Under the pieces are notes generated by a model, which saw only the letters and a list, made by a program, of their open reading frames with translations, ran no database searches and had not been told where the DNA came from. 64,000 nt of DNA from Helianthus annuus (Eukaryota; Streptophyta; Magnoliopsida; Asterales; Asteraceae), in NCBI RefSeq assembly GCF_002127325.2, contig NC_035437.2, forward strand, positions 165,571,006-165,635,005, written 5' to 3'. The position numbers and the translations under genes are program-made. Below, piece by piece: positions 22,901 through 35,554 of the stretch. Position 1 is the stretch's first letter. Each line of letters starts with the position of its first letter.

Positions 22901-25540
22901 ACTTATCAAAAGCTGATGAACGACACTTTCCGCGGCCAAATAAGCAAAAGTGTCGAAATCTACAGGGACGACCTAGTCGTCATGAGCATGGAGGAAGATA
23001 CCATGCTCACAGACATTGAAAGAACATTCCAGACTCTGCGAAGCGTTAACATAAAGCTCAATCCAGGGAAATGCTCGTTTGGAATGGAAGAAGGCAAATT
23101 CCTTGGGTTCATCGTGCCTAAAGATGGATTCAAGGTGAACCCGGAGAAGGTTCAGGCGATTGAGCGCATGCCATCGCCTTCATCGATGAAAGATATGCAA
23201 CGACTAGCCGGCAGGCTAGCGGCACTCAACAGATTCTTAGCCAACCATGCAGCTAAGTCTTATCCTTTCATCAAGACCCTGCGGAACTGTTTAAAGAAAG
23301 AACAATTCCAGTGGACCGCAGAGGCTGAAAACGCCTTCCGGGAAATGAAGGAGTGTTTGATACAACTCCCAACCTTAACCGCACCACGCAAGGATGAGCC
23401 ACTCATATTATACCCATCTGCCGCGGACAACGCGGTAGGTGCGGTGTTGATAGTGGAGCGGAAGGGGGTTCAGACACCCATCTATTACATCAGCAAGATG
23501 CTCAACGACCCAGAAACAAGGTACTCAATAATGGAAAAATTGGTATTAGCACTAGTACACGCATCAAGATGGTTACGACGCTACTTCGCGAACCATGTCA
23601 TCACGGTGCTAACCAATTACAGGATCGGCCCGATCCTATCCAAACCTGACATTTCTGGGAGATTAGCAAAATGGGCAATAGAGCTGGGCGCGCACACGCT
23701 GAACTACAAACCGCGCCCCGCGATAAAAGGCCAAATCTTAGCTGATTTCGCTGCCGAAGTACCGGTGAATCGCATTCAAGAATGCGAATAAGCACAAAAA
23801 CCTGTACCAACGCCATCTTCCTCAGAAACTTGGGCACTATTTACCGACGGTGCCTCCAACGAGGAAGGTGCGGGCGCAGGTCTGCGACTCGTCAGCCCCG
23901 ACGGCCAAGAGCTTACATATGCAATCCGCCTCGATTTTAAAAGCACAAACAACGAGGCAGAATATGAGGCCCTGTTAGCGGGACTACGTTTAGCAGTCAA
24001 ACTCGGCGTGCAACACCTGGAAGCACACGTCGACTCTTTGTTGGTCGCAGGACAAATACGCGGCGACTATGCCGCAAAAGGGGACATCATGATCCTCTAC
24101 CTCGAGCAAGCCCTGCAACTAACATCACAGTTCACTTCGTTTAATATCCGACATATTAACAGGAGTGAAAACAAATCCGCAGATGCACTCTCCAAACTTG
24201 CATCCACCAGCTTCCAACACCTGGCAAAGGAAATACGTATCGAAATTCTACAAAATCCTTCAGTACCCCTGCGCCAGGTCAATGTCATCCAATACGGGAC
24301 AACGTCGTGGATGACACCAATTATTGCATATTTGCAATCAGGTGTGACTCCCGAAAGCAAATCGGAGGCACGCAAGCTACAATACAAAGCGTGCCATTAT
24401 CAAATGGGAGACGGTATCTTATACCGCAAATCATACCTAGGGCCACTACTACGATGCGTCAACCCACAGGATGCCACATACCTCATCCGAGAAATACACG
24501 AGGGCATATGTGGCATACATGCCGGACCACGCATGGTAGTGGCCAAAATCATGAATGTCGGGTATTACTGGCCCGGCATGCACCTGGACGCCGTCAAAGA
24601 GTTGCGCAAATGCATCGACTGTCAACGTCATGCTCCAAAAACTTTGCGGCCAAAGAACAACTTAGTCCCCGTCACAACCGCATTGCCCTTTCAGAAATGG
24701 GCAATTGACGTTGTGGGACCTTTCCCTGACGCGCCGGGTGCGGTCAAATTTATCATAGTAGTGGTTGATTACTTCACAAAATGGGTAGAAGCAAAACCGC
24801 TCGCCTCAACCACTGCTATGATAACAAGAAAATTCATTTGGGAACACATCATCTGCCGTTTCGGTTTACCAATATGCATTGTCACCGATAACGGCACCAA
24901 CTTCGCTGCCGACGAATTCCAAAAATGGCTAGAAGAACTACATATTGAGCACATATTCTCATCAGTAGCACACCCGCAAGGGAATGGCCAAGTCGAGAGT
25001 ATCAATAAAAGTATAGTCGAAGGCATCAAGGCACGGTTGGGAACGGCCAGGCGTGGCTGGGTCGATGAACTCCCAAGTATCTTATGGGCTCACCGTACAA
25101 GCCCAAAAACAAGCAATGGGGAAACACCCTTCAGCCTAGTCTACGGTTCAGAAGCGGTGATCCCCACGGAAGTAGGTCTCTCCTCTCCTAGAATGTTGGC
25201 TATTGAAAAACTAGACAACATCACGGAACGCAGGATCGATTTGGACCTCTTGGAAGAAAGGCGCGAAAACGCTGCCATCAATGAGGCCAAATATAAATCC
25301 AAACTTGAAAAGGACTACAACACGCGCGTCCGCGTTTGTACTTTCAATTCAGGAGACTACGTCTTACGCGACAACGAAGCATCTAATGCTGAGCGCCCAG
25401 GCAAACTTGCCCCCAAGTGGGAAGGACCCTACCTCATCAAAGAGGTCTTAGGGAAAGGCGCATATAAATTACAAACATTAGAAGGCGTACCTATCGCACG
25501 AACATGGAACGCACAACAGCTTCGACGCTGTTATATGTAA
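19991..25540 (+). pseudogene. T1 gag-pol polyprotein, one frame with six nonsense codons
   Basis: A single frame of 1849 codons codes for all proteins needed for particle assembly, reverse transcription and integration. Gag core is at about residues 255-420. The protease site at residue 639 reads DPGST where DTGS or DSG is expected. The RT has MCVDYKDLNKACPKD, and YRDD at residue 991 in place of YVDD or YIDD. The first RNase H follows. The plant-type RNase H starts at residue 1281 (FTDGAS, NNEAEYEALLAG). Integrase has an HHCC region, then DVVGPF, VTDNGTNF and GNGQVES. Nonsense codons lie at 20183, 20639, 21794, 21827, 21962 and 23789, with no frameshift. Several replace CAG, CAA, CGA or TGG by inferred transitions. 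The protein cannot be made whole. Confidence 0.93.
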
Positions 25541-26206
25541 GCCATGTTCCTACATTTTCTATGTAACATATCGGGCCGCAGGCCATTGACAAATAAATAA
25601 ATAAGCAATTTTATACATTATTGTTTGTTATTACTATTACAAATGCGTGTTCCACTTTGCGGTATCCCAAAAACAGATTGGCAAAATCTTCATTCGCGAT
25701 ACCCATACAAAGTGGTAACCACACACAAATATTGTAATAGGCCAGCAAAAGGCAAAAAGACTTGCATACTTATCCGGCCGGATAGACAAGTTTTTGTTAA
25801 CACTAACACAATTCCTGAGCCCAAAAAGGTAAACAATGGAATTGACGCGTACTCATACGACAAAGGTATGGAGTATACTTGACCCCATTCACAAATGGGT
25901 AGAGTTCCAGATATATAAGTTTTTACAAAGCTTACATAATTCTAAAACCCTAACGGGGTAAATAACGGAATTGACGCGTACTCATACCGCAACAATATGG
26001 AGTACACTCGACCCCACACACAAATGGGTAGAGATTCGCATACATACGTTCAAACATGCAAGAATTAAAAACACTTGTACAAATTGAACAAAAAACTTTA
26101 TATTCAAAAAATTCAAGCACCCACGCGATGCTTAATGGATTTACATAAAGTTCCTATCATATACAAGAGGAAGACAAAAAGGGGGCACACTAGCCAACCT
26201 AAAACC
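25541..26206 (+). other. Spacer between T1 pol and the antisense gene
   Basis: This is non-coding. It holds a diverged direct repeat at about 25835-25895 and 25965-26030, each with GGAATTGACGCGTACTCATA and GGAGTAYACTYGACCCCA. It is the shared 3' flank of two convergent frames, so termination signals for both would lie here. Confidence 0.6.
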
Positions 26207-29200
26207 CTATTTTGTACCACTTGTTCCAGCATCACCAGCGGGATCTTCCTCTTCCGCATCGGCATAGAGCATCCGCAGCCGATCTACATAATCCGCAGCC
26301 TCTAAACAGTCGTCCAATTCCTCTACGCAAGAAAGGGACGTATCGTAAAAGGAGGCTACGGCCGCGTCAAGAAGCGACTCGGTATCCACACCATGGAACC
26401 CAGACCGCTCTTCAGTATAACCACCCTTGGACATAATATTCATATGACCAATGCAGCGGCTATAACCAGCCTTAAAACCAGCGTCACGAGCACGCTGCTT
26501 GACCAAGTCCAAACCAGCTGCGGTTTCAGGAGCATCCATAATGGCCTGAACAATCTGCAACACAAGGATAATAAAGTCCACATATGGTCAACTTTTGGCA
26601 CAGAGATCACAACATACTTACATGCGCAATACCATGGCCTCGCTTCCACTCGCGGTCAGCCTCCAGCTGGTTAAAAGAGGATGTCAAGGCATCCTTGGCC
26701 TCAATAGCGGCGTTAGCCCGCTCTTCCGCTGCAGTCATGCGGGCTGTGAGGTCAGTGACCGCGACCTCCCGGGTCTGAACCTCAGCCTTTCAAAGAGCAA
26801 AAAACAGTTTACTCAAACATCAGTAAACATTCTAAAAAGGCAGAAAAATATACAACAGAGGTAACGAATCATACCTGAAGGCTGGCAACAACTTTATCCA
26901 AATGGGCGCGCTCAGCATTCGCCTCTTCAAGAGCCTTAGAAGAGTGTCTCTCCCTCTCTCTGGCCTCCTCAAGGGCCTTCGCAGCACGCGCCCCCGCTTC
27001 CTTGGCCTCTGCAAGCGCCTTTACGGCCTCGGCCTCTGCCTGCTGCGCTCTAACTGCAATCGCCTCAGCTGCAGCTTTCTCTTTGCCCAAGGCAACGTTC
27101 GCTGCCTTGGCATTCGTCACTCCTGACGAGCACGAAACAGATTGTCATTCTGCTTCGCCCAAGATTCATTCCACTTCTTGCGCTCATTTGAATACTTTTC
27201 ATTCCAACTCTTGCGTTCATCAGAAAGAAGTTTGGCAAGAGTACGAACCTGTTTCAGCTGAGCAGTGGCAGCCCACTCCGAGGTCTGTTTCTGCTTCTCA
27301 AAAGCAGCTCTATCCTTCTCAAGCTGCTCCGCACCCGCACGAGCAGCTTTGACCAACTCTTCCGCTTCGGCCCGCAAGCGAGCAACTTCCTCCTCCCTGC
27401 GGCCTAACACCTTGTAGTCTTCCAAAATGGCGTTCGCCGCTATGGAACTTCCTACTAGCATGGTAGAAAGTTGGTTGATCCGCAACTCACGCGGTGCAGA
27501 ACGGGCACGTTCAACTTCAAATGGGGTACCCAGACCACCCAGAATCTCCTTGCACGCAGAGGGGTCGTTGGAAATATCATCCTCCTGCATAACAGTCCAG
27601 GGGGGTCGGTGATAAACAGTACTTCGACCCTGGGTATAGGTGCGGTAATAATACTCCAATTCAGACTCCCCAGGCTGAATTGGAGGCCCATCATAACCCG
27701 CACCACCGGCAGACGAACCGGTACCCTTCTCACCAGCAGAAGATTTCTGCGGCTCAGCATCATGCTGCCGCACCTCAGCATCAGACTTCTGCTTACCAGC
27801 ATCTGAAAACCTCAAGTCCAATCCATCACCCTCATTAGGAGAGATCAGATTGTCAGAGGAATCTACAGTATCGAAAATCTGGGCAGCAGTCTTTTCCACC
27901 GTCTTCTCCACGGTGGGATCGCGAACCGGCCCAACAAAAGGAGCCGCAGGCTCCTTGGGCACAACTGGCTCCTTCGGCACCCCCGCACCCGCAGCAGCGG
28001 TATGCAAGGGAGACGAAGGGAAGTCAAAAAAAGAAAAACCTGCACCTTGGGATTCTGCAAAACAAAGAGCAACAATTGTTACTCCAACACATTGTACATA
28101 CAAAACAATGGAAAAAGATACTTACCGGCAACAACCGCATGTTTCTTTTGCGCCGGAGCAGCCCTTTTGGACTGCAGTCTCCGACGCTTTGGTTCACCAC
28201 CACCAGCAGCCTTCTGCTCTGGTCCTCTTTTCTCACCAACAACGGGGGGACCCGCAGCAGTTCCACCCGCAGCCGCACCACTACCTATAACACCCAAACC
28301 CTCAAGGGTGTCAGATACTACCACGTAATCGGTATATCCGCGATAACAAGATCGATAGGTACCTGCGGCTTCAGACACTGAAGAAGGGGCAACTGAGCCT
28401 TCAGCCCTCCCCTTGCCACGACTCTGCGCGGTTTTCTTCACCGGTTTCTTCTCCGCATGCTTTTTGGGGATGCGCTTCTCAAACTTCCCCAGATCCGCAA
28501 GGATAGCTGCATTTAAACAGTCAAGAAAACCAGTTAAAACGGATAAACTGGAAAAACAGATGCAACTTACGAAATACCTCTTGCGTCTCCCGACACAGGG
28601 GCACTCAACATTGCGCGCGTCGGTACGCGGAAGTTGCTAACACTTTCTAGGTTGAAGCCTTCCTTCAACTCAACCACAATAAGCTCAACCCGGCCCTCGA
28701 AATCGGGCTCGAACATTCTCCACAAGCCAACCACATCCACTGATGCAACACATGCATGCATGTTACTACAAGGACTAGGAAGTAAGGAAAACAACAAAGA
28801 GTAACAAATTTACCACCACTCTTTTCCCGCAAAACGGGCCTTGCCTTCCTATCCGGCCTAGTGAGCATCATCCGCAACACCCACAGCTGATTATTATCCA
28901 ACTTCTTGAGTTCAATAGGCCGCAACCTAGAGAACCAATCCACAGTCTTTGCGGTGGCAACGGGAATATCTTCATCAGAAACTCCAACGTTGACATTCCT
29001 GAAAGACATGCTGGCATAGACCGCACAGGCTTTAACATAGAAGAATTTCTTCTTCCAGCCGGTCACACCCTTAGGAGGCGTCATCAACTTCAAGCTCCCA
29101 TGCCGTTGAGTAAAAGAGAAAAAACCAGTGTTCACCGTCAACTGGTAGAATCGCCGGAAATTTTCAACAGTAATGGGCAAGCCATGGGCACGGAAAGTAT

Positions 29201-29577
29201 ATTCAAAGTTCCTGATTCGGAACATTTCAAAGGGACTAAGTTGGGAGATATGGAGATGATAGTACTCCAACACCTCCGCAACGAACACTGTCACCGGCAA
29301 CCTAAGGTTGCCGTCGTTGAAAAAATCAGCCCACAAAGTAATATAACCGGCCGGAGCATTGGCACCGGTATCCCCCTCTTGTGGGTAAGTAGCATCCCAC
29401 TCGTCGGCCATCTGAACGGTGGTCATCAGGGTTTTGAAACCACCCTTCGACCACTTCAACACCGGTAAGCCACCACCGGCAACATCCACGTCGTCCTCGT
29501 CATCTTCATCAGTATCCCACTACCGGTTGTTCAGGGTTTTCACCCTCCACATTGTGTGGATTTGACGGTTCAGCCAT
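26207..29577 (-). pseudogene. Antisense gene of T1 (putative gypsy-type transposon domain, PF04195-like), six exons
   Basis: Tat elements often carry an extra gene opposite to gag-pol; its function is unknown. Inferred exons: 29577-28814, 28739-28578, 28506-28126, 28054-26875, 26786-26622, 26554-26207, all with GT-AG borders. The N-terminal region (ITLWADFFNDGNLRLPV, FRIRNFEYTFRAHGLPI) matches what I recall of the putative gypsy-type transposon family. The middle is low-complexity Ala/Gly/Pro with basic clusters such as EPKRRRLQSKR. The C-terminal third is Ala/Glu/Lys-rich and predicted coiled coil. The copy is damaged by a one-base shift near 29515, between the MAEPSNP start and the acidic DEDDEDD run, and by another near 27118. 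A TATA box lies upstream at 29717-29724. Exon borders are by eye. Confidence 0.78.
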
Positions 29578-29716
29578 CAAGAATATAAAAGATGTACACT
29601 AACAACCTCACCGGAACTTTCAACAAATATCGTCGGAGAAGACAAAGGAAAGGTTTCTCTCACCGGCAAATTTTTGAAATTTCGAACAAGTGAGGGGAAA
29701 CCACGAACGGTTTCCC

Positions 29717-29724
29717 CTTATATA
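29717..29724 (-). promoter_or_regulatory. TATA box of the T1 antisense gene
   Basis: TATATAAG on the minus strand lies about 140 bases upstream of the antisense ATG at 29577. This suggests the antisense gene has its own promoter and is not read from an LTR. Confidence 0.55.
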
Positions 29725-29739
29725 CCCATCGCAATTAAT

Positions 29740-31332
29740 GCGGAGGGAGAAAACGAATCATCACGTTCAAAAAGAACGAATTACGCGACACCACGTGTCA
29801 AGCGCCGTTTCCGCTGACGGTTATCACGCGCGCGTGGCCGCTCACGCGCCTGACATAGGAGACGTTTACACTCCTTGCTACAGTGCATTTAATGCCTCGG
29901 GCAGTGCAAACGTCCTTTCATTTCAGCACATGCCAGAAAGATCTCACCAACTTCCACCAACTCACACGTGAGATCAGCCACGTATGCAACAAAAAGCGAC
30001 TACCTTATCCAAATACAAGCGGCATGCGGTTTCTCTGGTATACCGCACCATAACCCATACCGCATGTCGTTTTTTTACATACCCCTAAAAATAGGCAAAA
30101 ATATATATCTCCACACTATAAGGGGGTATAATACCTGACCGCACTACCCACGAGCACACGTGGAATATGCGGAAATGACACACACGAGCCCGTTCAGGTG
30201 TGTCAGATACTCAGAACCAGCGTTGTTCTTTGGACTGAACCGCATCTCAGAAACAGGTAAACCGCATTGCTTTCATTCTCTTCAAGCTTCAAATCCCTCC
30301 TGTCCGGTTCACAACCACAGAGGGTGCATGCACCCCTTCTTCAACAAGAAGAAGGAAGGGAATGTACGCGGGCGCACATCAGCAACCCTGACTCCTGAAC
30401 CTTCAAGAGCCACATCCGAGCAACACACCCGTTTCGAGCGAATATGGGAATGCAAAACCGCGGACACTCATGAGTCGCTGCGGACATAACCATAGCTTCC
30501 GCAAATGGTTGTTACGGAAGAGCCACAACTAACTCCACATCGAGGAACGAAACTACTTCAAGGAAAAACTCCTCGGTATTGGAGCGTGAAGGAAGGTGCC
30601 TAAGGAAGAGATGCAGACAAGATCCCTAAATGATCATACGAGCCCTTGTCGAACAACAAGCGATCGAACAAACGGTAACAAGTCTGCTTATGACTTTGTT
30701 ACCCTACTTGTAAGTTGGATAGAATAAACAATGGTAGGCATTACCATGCCTATGATCATGTTTATTTGACCATTATCCAGAATCACATTGTTCGACCAAA
30801 CATGGCCAACAATGACGCAAGTACCCAACGTTGTTCCCACAACCGTGGCCAACAATGTCAAGCAACGAGGTAACCGCAAAGGACGTGCGGTTACTTGAGA
30901 GCTAATGGGAAGAACATGAACACCCCACGAAAGGAATCATCATTAGATATCCAATCATGGGAGCAGCATGCTCTCTTCTTCATTCACCACTTCAAAGGTT
31001 GGGTCGAAGTTTGTGCACACCTTCAACCACCATCTCAGAGATTGGTTCGAAGTTTGTACACTTCCTCCAACTAATTCCCACAGTTGGTTCGGCACACCAA
31101 CAGGTGGCAAACAGCCAAAGGCTGAGAATTTCGCATCAGACGAAACATTTTCACCGGTACGGAAAAGGCGTCAAACGACCCTTCCAGACCTCCAGCTTGA
31201 TTTACAAACAGAGAAGACCATCCGCATGGTCTAGGATCTTCTCCAGACTCCAAACTACCTTCTAAACACCATAGTCCAGTACTCCTCCCACATACAACTT
31301 GCATGTGGCAGCAACACTAGACTGGGGGGACT
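29740..31332 (+). other. T1 3' internal region up to the polypurine tract
   Basis: No convincing gene. Short open frames have no family features. The region ends in a purine tract, GGGGGGA at 31324-31330, just before the 3' LTR. It primes plus-strand DNA synthesis in this element class. Confidence 0.65.
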
Positions 31333-32210
31333 TGAAGGTGTATGGTCCCAGATCTCGCGTCAGCATCGACCGCGAGTGACCATTACCCTTATCAAAACCC
31401 CCACCAGCCAACAACCTACTTGTGCCCATGCGAGAACGCGTCGACACAAGGGTTGAATCCAATCTATCTAGTGATGAAGGAGGACTTACCTGGAACATGA
31501 GAACGGTAGAGTGATGCGACATAGCATCACATCTGATGTATGAAAACGGAAGTATTCACAGCGATGCGGCCTCGCACCGCGTCCAGTGAACACTTCTATC
31601 AATACAAGGAAGCTGGATAACAGCAACAGTCACCACAGGCGACGATGCGGCCAACACCGCATCTCGCGTATTTCTTGATTACAAGCAAGAGACGCGATAA
31701 CATCAGATGTTACCGCAGGCAGCGATGCGGCTCGCACCGCATCCTATACGCTTAAACAAGTGGGACTGACACCACGGTGCAAGTGGAACCAATGGCAGTC
31801 ACCTGTCAGGTCTACGTAAGCGACAGACTGACGTGGCGTCGTCTCCCCGGCCGACATGTCTGACACACCTGCTAAGGTGCAGCATGCCGTCAGTCTATCC
31901 ATCCACCTCCTCCTTCACTCCTCGGCTATAAATACCAACCCCAAACCAGGTTTGAGGTATCTCTTGACAACTCTCTCACTACTACTACTATCTTACTTTG
32001 CTTCCCAAGCAAATTACTGATTCTCACGCCGGAGAGTGGTAACAAGGAGCACCCCCCCACTCCATCCTCCTTGTTACGAGTCACGGTTTGTTTCCTTGTG
32101 CAGGAGATCAACCCACCGGTGATCCAGCCAGCGATCCTCGAGAGGAAGGGATTAACCCTTCTTGACGGGACCAGTGAGTTAACCCTGCCCGGTTAACCAT
32201 TGTTTCATCA
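31333..32210 (+). repeat. 3' LTR of T1
   Basis: The LTR is 878 bp and differs from the 5' LTR at about eight positions. The TATA box at 31927-31934 is TATAAATA, the canonical form. It is followed by the GGTAC target duplication. Confidence 0.93.
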
Positions 32211-32281
32211 GGTACGGTATTCGGTATCCACTTTTCCTTTATTTCGGTATCGGTACTGGTATGGTACCGATCTCATCCCTA

Positions 32282-33267
32282 ACTTACACTCCCTAATTTT
32301 TTAGAAAAAAAAGTTTGCTACATAAGGTTTTTACAAAGTCTTCTTAAGTTCTTTTAACTTAGGTGTGTTTTCTCTCTATAATTCCCTTATGTATGTATGT
32401 GTGTGAAAAATATTTTTTTCTTTTAAGTTTCAATTTCACCCCGTACTATATATGATATACGTCTTTAACGCATTTAATTTTTTATTTGATTTGATTTTTT
32501 TAATAACTTATGTCCGTTAACATTAAAAAACAATTGAACACACAATTATGTTTTTCCCCTCATGTGTTAGTATAAATTTTGTTGAAACAAAGTTGCATTC
32601 GAAATATAGTTTTTTATTGGTATTGTAAGCTGTATCGAGAGGTTGTACCATATACCGGTGTCGTGACAAACCGAACTGATTTTAACTGAACAACATCAAT
32701 ACCGATATTGATTTATCTAAACATGTATATGTGTTTGTTTTTATGGTTTCCGATTGGGTAAACTCATAACGATATTCCTTTAGACATATCACGCCTTTTT
32801 TATGCTTTTGCAGATGATATACCGAATGTTAATGCCATATCAATATCGTAACAAATTTAACTGAATTTAAATTAGCTTTATAAATGGTACCTTTACACAA
32901 ATGTTTTTGTTAAACTTCTTTTTAATAAAACATGTAATATGGATGAAGGTGCGTGGAAAAGAGTTAAACCGCGTGACAAAAGTTAACCAAAAGTGGGATC
33001 GACAAATAAATAAGTCAATACAAAGGTCAACTCATGTCCACTCATGTCTTTATAACTTTTTTGAATTAATTAAAAAGATACGTTCCTTCCTTTAAACAAA
33101 ATCATCGTGTGTGTTTTCACTCTTTTATCATATTTATTTATCCATATGTTAATTATTGTTATACGATCATGATGTCATCATGTTTATATGTTATCATGTT
33201 AAAAGAATATCCATGTCTATGTTTACCCTAATAATTATTTAATATTTAATTTATCTAACAATATATA
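32282..33267 (+). other. AT-rich intergenic DNA
   Basis: No gene or clear transposon end is seen. About 32650-32870 holds two loosely similar stretches with ACAAAYYKAACTGA, a possible decayed repeat. Confidence 0.4.
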
Positions 33268-35384
33268 GGGAAAAGATCAAATAAAAAGTTTATTTTGGCT
33301 AGAAAGTGTAGGAAGTAATATGATTAGGACATGTGGTAACATTTAAAATAAAGAAAAAGAATATTTTAGTCAATCCAACCCTTTCTTCTTTCTTTTCAAA
33401 ACCCAGTAACTTCAAAACCCACCATTTTCAAAATCCACCATCTTCAATCATTTCTTCACTTTCTATCTCCATAATCACTACATTATAGTGTGATTTTCAT
33501 CACAAATCAATGATTCAAACACCCGATCAACGTGTTCTTCACCTTTTTTGAAGAAAACCCAGTTTAATTTCATAAAAAATCTCGTTTTTTTCGGTGATTT
33601 TGAAGATAATCACTCGATTCGTTCGATTCGACGCTGATAAGTGTTTCTATCATTCAAACTTCGTCAATTGTTGAAGAAATCACTTCGATCCATGTAAGAA
33701 ATTCTTTAATTTCATTTTTACGATCTGGGTTTTTGATTTAGTCATTGCGTTTTAAGATTTTGGCGGGGGTCCGGGGACAGCGCCCCTGGTAGCGGGGTCC
33801 CAGGGGCGGCAGCCCCTGGCGGGGTCCAAGGGGCAGAGCCCCTGGCTGGGGTTGTTTTTTTTCCGATTAAATTGCTGTAATAAAAATGCATCAGAAAAAT
33901 TAATTTTCTGTAAATTGCCTCTGGAAAACTGCATTTGTAGACAGTGTTTCTGGTTCTGTAAACAACAGGTTCTGGTCATTGCGTTTTAGTTAGATTATGG
34001 TTCTGTGAACAAAAGTTTCTGGTTATGTGAACAACAGTTTCTGGTCATTGCGTTTTAGTTAGATTCTGGTTCTGTGAACAACAGTTTCTGGTCATTGCGT
34101 TTTAGTTAGTTTCTGGTTCTGTGAACAACAGTTTCTGGTCATTGCGTTTTAGAAATAAAACATTTTTGAAGTGTTTTTACTCATTGCGTTTTAGGTAAAC
34201 ACATTTTTATGTGTATTCAGTTCATTGCGTTTTAGAGAGAACAGTTTCTTTTGTGTTTTTAGGCCATTGCGTTTTAGAAATAAAACATTTTTAAGTGTTT
34301 TCTGGCCATTGCGTTTTAGAAATAAGACATTTTTAAGTGTTTTCTGGCCATTGCGTTTTAGAAATAAGACATTTTTAAGTGTTTTCTAGCCATTGCGTTT
34401 TAGGTAAAACCCATGTTGCAAAAGTCGCTAGGCGCTCCCTAGTCGGTCGACCGGGGAGTTGAGAGTACTCGGCCTAGGCGGAGAGTACACGGGGAGTACT
34501 CGGACATGCCAAATTATAAAGAAATTAGTTTTCGGAAATTAAATATATGTCAAATAACACAAATTTACTAATATTTATAACAAAATACGTGAAATTGATA
34601 TTCATTCTTTAATATTATAGGCATAAAAGTTATGGTTTATTTTATTTTAAGTCAAACTCGGCACGAGTTGACCTACTAGATCCGATGTTGGCCAATGTTG
34701 ACCGCATTTGATCGATTCCGAGTAAATGAGTAATTAATCGGAGTTAAAGAAAGTCGCATCGGCAGCCTACCTTGTAGCGACTACTCGGGGAGTACTCGGC
34801 CTTGGAGACCTTGTTTTACAACCATGGGTAAAAAACATTCAGTCCATTGCGTTTTGTAAAGTACATTTTCTTTTGTGTTTTTAGGCTATTGCGTTTTAGA
34901 AATAATACATTTATTTGTGTTTTCTGGTCATTGCGTTTTAGAAATAACACATTTCTTGGTGTTTTTGGTGCGTTGCGTTTTAGAAAAAGTCATTTTTTTA
35001 CGTTTTTTTTTTTCATTGCGTTTTACGCAACTGGGTTTTCTCCATTGCGTTTTACGCAACTGGGTTTTCCAATTTTTTTTTTTTGAAAATATAGCAATAA
35101 TATACTCGTTTTAAAGATAAAAAACGCTCGTTTTTTTGGTGCAATTTTTATAAAAAAAATAATGTCGTATGAAAGAGTTATTAACGTTTAAAAAATAGGG
35201 GGAAATTGGAGGAGAGAGAAACTATTGTGCTGGATTGACTAGAATGCCCCTAAACAAACTCACGCGCCTCTTTTATTCCCTTCAATTTCCATCATTTAAT
35301 CTTAGCCCTTGATTTACTAAATGGATGGTCAAGATCACTTCCTAGCCTTCCAAGCCAAATAAACTTTCTATTGTATCTCCACCC
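33268..35384 (+). mobile_element. Non-autonomous TIR element D2, relative of D1
   Basis: The left end, GGGAAAAGATCAAATAAAAAG, and the inverse of the right end, GGGTGGAGATACAATAGAAAG, are imperfect inverted repeats, continuing as AAGTTTATTTTGGC and AAGTTTATTTGGC. Order inside is as in D1: CCCACCATTTTCAAAA part, GGGGTCC module (33763-33851), CATTGCGTTTTAG minisatellite (about 33975-35065), and a right end containing GACTAGAATGCCCCTAAAC. An unrelated MITE (34415-34822) splits the minisatellite. No exact target duplication could be fixed. Confidence 0.72.
34415..34822 (+). mobile_element. MITE-like insertion inside D2 (408 bp)
   Basis: The ends are weakly inverted (GTTGCAAAAGTCGC, and GTTGTAAAACAAGG on the other strand), flanked by CAT on both sides. 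The inside is rich in GAGTACTCGG and CTAGTCGGTCGACC. It interrupts an otherwise regular minisatellite, which defines its borders to within a few bases. A relative is at 35555-35972. Confidence 0.6.
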
Positions 35385-35554
35385 ATAATATATAATACAC
35401 AAATTTCTAAACTAGTATATATAGGTTATATGAATCGGCTAAAAAGACCATATTTCTATAAAGCCAAAGAAGCCGTAACATAATCACATGTGACAAATCT
35501 CATTTTTTAACATCAAGGGTATTAGAATAATTTAAATTGTGTGTTATTTAAAGT

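Larger units (their letters stand above)
19055..32210 (+). mobile_element. Tat-lineage Ty3/gypsy retrotransposon T1 (13.2 kb)
   Basis: LTRs at 19055-19931 and 31333-32210 flank gag-pol (19991-25540) and an antisense gene (29577-26207). The target duplication GGTAC is perfect (19050-19054 and 32211-32215). Domain order is Gag, protease, RT, RNase H, a second (plant-type) RNase H, integrase. The second RNase H and an antisense gene between pol and the 3' LTR mark the Tat group (Ogre, Retand and Grande relatives). I counted seven substitutions and one indel between the LTRs, about 0.8 percent, so the insertion is recent. T1 is younger than the hAT-like element it splits. Confidence 0.95.
18296..32281 (+). 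mobile_element. hAT-like non-autonomous element split by Tat element T1
   Basis: The left end is TAGGGATGAG at 18296 and the inverted right end is CTCATCCCTA at 32272-32281. Without T1 the element would be about 825 bp. Both ends are followed inward by ACCGGTACC-type stretches in inverted orientation. The flanks ACTTATAT and ACTTACAC agree at 6 of 8 positions, compatible with an old 8-bp hAT duplication. A short relative with the same ends lies at 38026-38190. No transposase is seen. Confidence 0.72.

Noticed and set aside
34847..35114. Open frames with repeated FRNNTF-like residues
   Set aside because: Same minisatellite in element D2.
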